A program made the position numbers and the translations under genes. A stretch of DNA of 64,000 bases from Leucaena leucocephala (lineage: Eukaryota > Streptophyta > Magnoliopsida > Fabales > Fabaceae). Below, in pieces: positions 58,040 to 64,000 of this stretch. How positions within the stretch are numbered: the stretch's first letter is position 1; every line of letters begins with the position of its first letter. The DNA is taken from the NCBI GenBank assembly GCA_037074615.1, contig CM073546.1:8921501-8985500 (forward strand), given 5' to 3'. Below the pieces are notes generated by a model. That model saw nothing but the letters and a program-made list of their open reading frames with translations, was not told where the DNA came from and ran no database searches.

Positions 58040-58850
58040 GTGCCTGTTTCACAAATACTAAATTTAAGATTTTAAAAGGATTTATGATTCAAACTTTAGT
58101 TTGAAATTTTTTAAAATAAATAGACATATTTGTCTAACTTTTAACCTTAATTTAGAAAATTTTTAAAATAAACAGTTATATTTATATAAAAGGGCTTTTA
58201 GACCAAATCATAGTTTAAAACTATGGTTTTGAATAAACTACTGGAAATAACTTCTAGAACAGTAAAATAGCTTATAGACTACCCATTTACTATTTTACTC
58301 CTACTTTTTCTTATACTCTCTTTCCTCTCTCATCTTTCTCTCTCCTATTCTCTCTTCTACTTCCTCTCGGACTCTCCGTCATGAGCTTCTCTAACTCTAC
58401 CAACTCTTCCTTCTCTGTTGTCATCAAGCTTCTTCTCCATCGTCATCCTTCTGTAACTCGTCGTTGCTATCACCAGTGGAAGAAGAAGAGGCATGGGATG
58501 ATGATTAACAGAGGTTGCTATCGCTGGTCTTCAGTTGTTGCCACCGTTCCTTGGTCAGACGATACCGGAAGAGCTAGTTGGTGGTCTGCAATGGAGGTGT
58601 TAGAAGCTGGACGTGGAGAGAGAGAATAGTAGAGAAGGAAAAATGTACATTAGAAGATAATAATTTTTTATATCTCATAACCTTTCTGGTAATTTACCAA
58701 TTACAAAATCCCTTCTGTTAATAACCATTCAAACGCCTATTTATTTGTAACAATTTTTTCCTATAAAACTCTTCTTCAAAAGCCATTTTCCAAAAGTTAT
58801 CTAGAATCCCTTTTTTTCCATAAGCATTTTACTAAAAGCCTATCCAAATA
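58040..58850. mobile_element. Short interspersed DNA element, copy 2 of 3, with extra interior
   Basis: It starts GTGCCTGTTTCACAAATA and ends GCCTATCCAAATAA, with the family blocks TTTAAAACTATGGTTTT, TTACTATTTTACTCCTACTTT and ATAACCTTTCTGGTAATTTA. Unlike copies 1 and 3 it carries an extra, GC-richer interior (about 58370-58640) holding an 82-codon frame (58381-58629) beginning MSFSNSTNSSFSVVIKLLLH. I do not recognise that frame; it may be captured host DNA or chance. Confidence 0.55.
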
Positions 58851-59173
58851 AATGAATCAGTGAAGATTAATGACTGAAAAATTGTTTAAGAACAAATATT
58901 AAGTGAGTAGTCAATCATTAGTTTCAAGGTTATCATGCTTCGAATTTTCTATTCCCATTTCAACCAACAATAATTTTGTTTTTTAAAAAAAATATCTCAA
59001 CATGGTCAGAAGAATCAAGCCATCAAGCTACCTACTATATGATTATCTGAACATCAAAATTAGCCTTCTTTGACGACACCTCATCAACTTCAAACCGTTG
59101 ACAATTATATCTTTACAAAACTAAATCAATCAATCCCTCCTTAAAACTCCCACAAATCTCGCACAAAACTATC
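58851..59173. promoter_or_regulatory. Presumed CRK upstream region
   Basis: The 320 bp before the CRK start codon contain no coding sequence. A weak TATATCT lies at about 59107. No W-box cluster or other motif can be firmly assigned. Confidence 0.25.
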
Positions 59174-61367
59174 ATGGTAATTACAACAATCATGACACAC
59201 AAATCCTCGTTTCTTCTCTCATCCTTCTTCCACTTTCTCTCCTTACTTATTTCAGCCCATGCTACAAGCTTCAACTCAATAATAATGAATCCATCTCCAA
59301 GACGAATACTACAAGAAAACAGTGTTTTTCTTGCAGAACAAAACACAGAGCAGCCTGATTATCGGTATGCGTGTTTGGACCAAAGTGGTGTGGCTCGATC
59401 AAGCAAATACCAAAGCAATCTCAAGAATCTCATATCTTCACTTTCTTCTAATGCTTCAACCAGCAATGGATTTGGTAGCAGAACTGGAGTTAGTGATGAA
59501 GATATGCTGTTTGGACTTTATCTTTGTAGAGGGAATGTGAATTCAAGTTTGTGTCATTCTTGCATTCAAGATTCTAGCGGATTGATCCAACAACATTGTC
59601 CCAACAATGCTACTGCAGTTTTATGGTACCCATTTTGCCTTCTCAGGTATATCCTATTAGATTTATAATTTTTTTAAGTAACATGTATATGGATCTACTT
59701 ATTCAACACTAATAAGAAGTTATTTTGAATATATTGGATGAAAATTTATCATCTCAATCAAACTACTATTATATTTTTCCGGTCTTTAATATAAGAGCTA
59801 CTTAACTAATTTAAATTGATTAAAGAATTTAAATAAGTTACTTAATTATGACAAATGTGATATGATTTCCTCAAAATACCCCTATGTAATATATTATATA
59901 TTAGTTTATAAGTTAGGTAAATTAGTTTGAGAAAAAATGATAGATATAATAGATAAAATTGATTGAGATCCTAAATTACTACCTTCTACATTTAGGACCC
60001 AATGAATACCATTTTTATTGATTACATGAATTTGTACTATTGAGTTGATTCCTGAAAGAAACTCTGCTGGTACTAAACCAGGTACTCTAACGAGAATTTC
60101 TCCGACAATCTCACGCTAAGGCCTCGGATTCCCATGTTTGATGAATCGCAAAACTTCACGAGTGCAGGAGAGTTTGATAGTGATGCTAGGATTCTGATTA
60201 ATAGTATGATACAGGCAGGTACAGAGACAAACCTAATGTTTGGGACACGTGTTCAACATAAATGGCACCCAAAAACGGTATGGTTGGGTTCAGTGCAGCA
60301 GACATAACCAGTGAAGAGTGCAGAACATGCCTGAGCAATATGCTTGAAGATGTTGAGAATTGCGGTGAAGGCAAGAGGGTTTGGAGAATCTTTTCTTCTA
60401 GTTGTATTGTCATGTATGAGACTCAGCCTCCCTTTATAAATAACACGGTTGATTGCTCCAACGTCCCAGCCAGGTACAATTTTGTTTAAGGAAAACTGGG
60501 GAAAAGTCTTCCATTGAATTTATTTATTTTTTTGGTGATTAAGGACTTAAATCAAAATAACAGTACTATGTGTATATAAAATATGCAGAGTCCTAGTATT
60601 TTTTGTGTATAAAAATTTATCAGGTCCTTGTAACTATAAATTTTTCATTGGGGGGACTTTTACCAAATTTTCTCTTTTGTTTCTTTCAAGATATAGTATG
60701 TGCCGTTTTGTGCATTGAACGGAATTCAGGAAACAAATTGTACTATTCGCAACTTATAAATTATATGTTATGTTCACATAAATGTGAATTAACCTCTTCT
60801 CTTGAAGATTGTCCTAAAAATATTTACCAAAAGTTTTATTGTATAAACCAATTTGTTTGCATCTTTCATTGTCAATGAACAAGTAAAAACTAAACATAAA
60901 CCTCTTGAAAATTACTTCCCAGGTCATAAAACTAGGGGAAAAAAATGCTCCAATTTCATTTATTTATTTTGCTAATTTGCAGGTGAGGAAAGTAGTAACA
61001 GGTCAATGATTATTATCATCATCGTTACAAGTGGAGTAGTAGTACTAGCTCTACTGGTTTTCTGCACAATCTACTTCAGGTTCTTGAGAAAGAAAAAAAG
61101 TAAGCTCTTAGTGAAAAAGCTTGAAGAATTTTCTCGAAGAAAATGATGTATAAATTTTTATTTTCTAATTATGTTTGATTACAATGTTTGCAGACAAACA
61201 AGCAGGAAGAAGGGCTAAATCCAGTATTTTCTCAAGATCAAACTGACGATGAGAATGCCATGAATGCTGACCTTTCTATGATGTCCCTGAAAACTATTCT
61301 TCAAACTACTTGTAGCTTCTCTGATGAAAATAAATTGGTACAAGGTGGATTTGGCTCTGTTTGCAAC
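59174..61367 (+). pseudogene. Cysteine-rich receptor-like kinase (CRK), 5' part, damaged
   Basis: CRKs are plasma-membrane receptor kinases with two extracellular DUF26 (Gnk2) domains. Exon 1 (59174-59646) encodes a signal peptide (hydrophobic SSFLLSSFFHFLSLLISAHA) and the first DUF26 with C118-x8-C127-x2-C130. Exon 2 (60082-60473) encodes the rest of DUF26-1 and DUF26-2 (ECRTCL), whose leading Cys is replaced. Exon 3 (60983-61099) is the membrane helix (MIIIIIVTSGVVVLALLVFC) and RFLRKKK stop-transfer. Exon 4 (61194-61367) starts the kinase domain: LKTILQTTCSFSDENKLVQG, GGFGSV, where the first loop Gly is Val. Exon 2 shifts frame near 60285 (an A5 run) and returns near 60440-60455; exon 3 and 4 phases disagree by one base at an A7 run. 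The rest of the kinase is not in the window. Either a pseudogene or an interrupted gene with assembly errors. Confidence 0.85.
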
Positions 61368-61620
61368 GTAATGAATTTGTATACCACATATAAATATGTA
61401 CTTACTTATTGAACTTATGTTCACCTTCTATTATGCTTACCTTCGCATCATTCTTAGCTTTAATTTATCTTAGAACTTTCTCTAACCTAATCCAACCTAC
61501 AATTAAATTCTGAAAATCAAGGGAGACCAAGTTATGGGATTCCATATCCCTATTTGAATAATATAAGATGTTCTATCAGAGTATTTAAGCAAGTTAGTTC
61601 TCTCATCTCAATAGCTAACT
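61368..61620 (+). other. CRK intron remnant before CACTA C
   Basis: Begins GTAATG after the VCN codons, at the position of the conserved CRK intron that follows the GFG.VYK motif. No coding sequence. It ends where CACTA C begins. Confidence 0.55.
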
Positions 61621-61832
61621 CATTACAAAAAAAAATGTTTTGTAATGGTCAATTGTTTTTTTTTTTTACTTTGTAGCAGTTATAACCGTTAGAAAGAATA
61701 TTTGTGTAGTTTAACTAATAGCTATAAATTTAGGCTCTACAAACATATTTGTAGAGGCTTACATAATCCCTGCTCATGATGATTAAAATGCTACAAATTA
61801 CTTTATTTGTAGGTCAATCAAACTAATATAGG

Positions 61833-62323
61833 GTGTGTTTGGAAACACCTATAACCTAGGTTTCAAACCTAGGTTTTGGTAAAACCTAGGTTTTGAGAAA
61901 TTTTAAAACAAACAGTCATATTTGTTCAAACTGACTTTTGGAATAAACCATAGTTTAAAACTAAGGTTTCAGATACGCGGATTAGAGTAGCTTATGAATA
62001 GTAAAAGAGCTTATGAACTAACTAATTAATATATTAACCCTACTTTTTCTTACACTATCTTTCCTACTTTTTCTTACACCCTCTCTTTTTTCTTTTCTTA
62101 CACTCTCTCTCCTCTTATATATTATCTTTCCTCATTTAATATTCATATCATTTTTCGTAATATACCAATAATAAAAGTACTTCTAGAAATAACTATCCAA
62201 ACACTCATTTATTCAAAACCACTTTTTTTTCATAAGCTCTTCTCCAAAAGCCCTTTTTCTATAGGCTGCACGAAAGCCCTTTTTTTCATAAGCCTATTTC
62301 TAAAATCTTATACAAATACACAC
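61833..62323. mobile_element. Short interspersed DNA element, copy 3 of 3
   Basis: Starts GTGTGTTTGGAAACACC and ends ACAAATACACAC, a short inverted repeat (GTGTGT.TTTG). Shares TAGTTTAAAACTAAGGTTT, AGCTTATGAAC, CCCTACTTTTTCTTACACT with copies at 51436 and 58040. Nested in CACTA C. Confidence 0.65.
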
Positions 62324-63439
62324 ATAAATGGGTATATGAATGCAAGCGATAAAATTTTATAGCAGTTAGTAAACATCTACAAAATTGTGGCTGGTTAGCA
62401 AGAAATTGCAAGGCAATGAAATATTTAGGCAATAAAAGAAAATTTTTATGTTGGCACCAAAAATTTGTAGTGGTTATATAGCCGCTATAAATGTTGCAGC
62501 CATAGTAAAAAAAATTAAAACTTCCATATAATGGTACTTATAATTATATATATTATATAAATATATGAATTTTTAATAATATTTATATATAGATATATAG
62601 ATAATTTAATTATTATGGTAATTAAGTTTATTATTTAGCTGTACTATGTAATTTAGTTTAATATATTTTATTTAATGAGAAATACTTAAAATATAGTAAG
62701 TGTACAAATTGATATTAGATAGGTAGAAAGATATGGAAGTAGATGAAAGAAAGTGTAGAAGAGAGCTAGAAATTGAAGGAAGTGGACAAAATATGATATA
62801 TAAATGATTGAATAAATCTAGCAATTTGTGTAGGAAAGACATGAAAATAATAAATACACACATTAATAAAAATAAATATACAAATGTGAAAGAAAAGTGA
62901 GCTTATAAATTGAAATGGTCTTAATAAATAAAAAGAAGAAGAAGAAACTCAGAGAGAAAGAAAGGAAGCACAGGAAGAAGAGAAAGCGAGAAGAAGTGAG
63001 AATGGGAGGAGGGGAAGTATTTGTAGAAGTTAGGTGTACTTTTGTAGCGGTTTAATATATTTTGTAGTAGTCTAATGTGTCTTGTAGCTATTTAATCCCC
63101 GTTGAAATTCGTAACGATTATACAAACGGCTACAAATGTATGTTTCTTTATTTTTTAAAAACATTTAATTTTCTGTTGTAATTATTTTTGTACAAGAAGA
63201 AATGTTACATTATGTATTCAAAGCATAGTAAAAGTCATTCATCGTCATCATCACCTTGCAAAGAGATTTTTGATAACAAAATATTCTTTGGTTTAATTTG
63301 TAATAAGATTGTAATGGAATAAAATTTAAAATTGAAGTAAATGAGTTCTTAAGTAATTTAATAACAACAATTGTAAATAAATATTGGGATGAAGAGGACA
63401 CATATCTAATAAAGGATAAATTGTCATCACATTGAGAGA

Positions 63440-63975
63440 AGAAGTTTTTAACATTCGTCGGTTGGAAGGGCTCGCTGTCATACGCAATGATGTCACCATC
63501 ACCTATATCAAAAAGATCTCATGGCTTAAGGTGAACCACCATATTCTAATCTTTATGCTTCTTGTCCTCCATATAATAAATCTGGTGTGCCTCAAAGGCT
63601 AGAATGAACAGCTCATCATCTTCAGATTCACTTGTATGAATGACTTTGGAAAAGTTGATAGATGTGATAATTAAGTCATCAACAGTAAGTTCCCATGAAG
63701 CTGTCGTGTTTGTCCAAGAGCACTAGAAAAGTGTTACAGTGAAATTTTAACTCAACGATGTCAATAAGATTTTTGTAATAAGTGATGCCTCGTATGACGA
63801 TATCATTACTGCTGGCATAACTCCTCATCCTAAATGTGTCATAAACCCCATAGTTTTGTGTGAGCAATCCCTTGTCACATGTAAACATGCAGAACTTAAA
63901 CATGTTAACATTATACATGGTATACCTTCTCGCATGGTCTAATGGGCCAAGTGAAAGATTTATGAATTTGTTGTG
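63440..63975 (-). pseudogene. DUF4216 domain of CACTA C
   Basis: The minus-strand frame 63679-63918, extended upstream to 63975, reads LSLGPLDHARRY, MYNVNMFKFCMFTCDKGLLT, QNYGVYDTF, DIVIRGITYYKNLIDIVELK and VLLDKHDSF. After a stop come SESEDDELFILAFEAHQIYY, MEDKKHKD, stop, and DLFDIGDGD. All are DUF4216 blocks (GY..NG..FHT..R...TQNSGV, YYG.L.DI.EL.Y, F.LA.QA.QVFY..D). At least three stops break it. It is a different and more diverged copy than the DUF4216 of CACTA B. Confidence 0.8.
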
Positions 63976-64000
63976 TAAGGTCTATTGTTATTACGTATTC

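Larger units (their letters stand above)
61621..64000 (-). mobile_element. CACTA transposon C, 3' portion, inserted in the CRK intron
   Basis: The end CATTACAAAAAAAAATG (61621) is one base from a CACTACAAAAAA-type CACTA terminus and is followed by subterminal motifs TGTAGC[AG]GTT/AACCG[TC]TA at about 61670-61690, 62340, 62465, 63045-63075, 63110-63135. Further in, on the minus strand, lies a DUF4216 domain (63440-63975). Gene order and strand fit a CACTA element whose transposase continues beyond the window. It belongs to another family than A and B. A MITE-like copy (61833-62323) is nested inside. The other end is not visible, so the size is unknown. Confidence 0.6.

Noticed and set aside
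59113..59346. Minus-strand open frame over the CRK start
   Set aside because: It is the antisense shadow of CRK exon 1.
60198..60413. Minus-strand frame over CRK exon 2
   Set aside because: Antisense of the DUF26-2 coding strand; no domain on its own.
1..64000. tRNA, rRNA or organelle-derived insert
   Set aside because: No cloverleaf with A and B boxes, no rRNA core and no plastid or mitochondrial gene was recognised by eye; a covariance-model scan was not possible.
1..64000. A new multi-gene biological system
   Set aside because: All recognisable proteins belong to known transposon families or to the CRK family; no unexplained co-oriented gene cluster was found.

Overview
The window looks like AT-rich intergenic DNA from a flowering plant, most likely a eudicot. 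The evidence is a fragment of a plant cysteine-rich receptor-like kinase gene (CRK; DUF26/Gnk2 domains plus the start of a kinase domain), GT-AG introns, and the usual plant transposon set: CACTA (En/Spm), Ty1/Copia, Ty3/Gypsy, LINE, MITEs and solo LTRs. The species cannot be fixed from the sequence. No tRNA, rRNA, organellar insertion, CRISPR array or prokaryotic gene was seen.

Layout. 1-1771 is the 3' end of a CACTA element (A, + strand). A second member of the same family (B, - strand, 7114-16670) carries degenerate versions of the full gene set: transposase-associated domain, Transposase_21/TNP2, DUF4218, DUF4216, a Ptta-type ORF with DUF8039, and a Ulp1-like C48 protease. Between A and B lies an LTR copy of a family seen four more times. 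16.9-20.7 kb is a degenerate Copia element (-), followed by an LTR-like zone packed with TTATCGATAA half-palindromes and a Copia RT relic (+). 24-30 kb holds an LTR copy, several tandem repeats and a long-TIR MITE. 30.0-37.6 kb has two Gypsy elements facing away from each other around another LTR copy. 37.7-39.3 kb has two diverged tandem arrays. 40-43.3 kb is a Copia gag relic with a recognisable primer-binding site and a 1.95-kb 5' LTR. 43.3-47.8 kb contains a CACTA (Transposase_24) fragment next to a non-autonomous LTR element with only about 230 bp of interior. 47.8-49.7 kb is a GC-richer, hAT-like sequence split by a solo LTR with a perfect CAGGT duplication. 53.0-57.0 kb is a 5'-truncated LINE with an 18-bp target duplication, itself split by a 2.8-kb LTR. 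59.17-61.37 kb is the only host gene recognised, the CRK. From 61.62 kb to the end, a third CACTA element (C) appears to sit in the CRK intron right after the glycine-loop exon.

How it works together. Nearly everything is nested, decayed transposon sequence. Nesting gives relative ages in several places (LINE before LTR; hAT-like before solo LTR; CRK before CACTA-C before the MITE inside C). The CRK has shifted frames, lost cysteines and a kinase domain cut off inside the window, so it is probably a pseudogene, although two of the frame problems sit on A-runs and could be assembly errors.

I found no convincing new biological system. The best leads are the CACTA-in-CRK arrangement, the CACTA-B terminal duplication that copies the last Ulp1 exon, the palindrome-dense LTRs, the minimal-interior LTR element, and one unrecognised exon-like coding segment at 50.4-50.6 kb.
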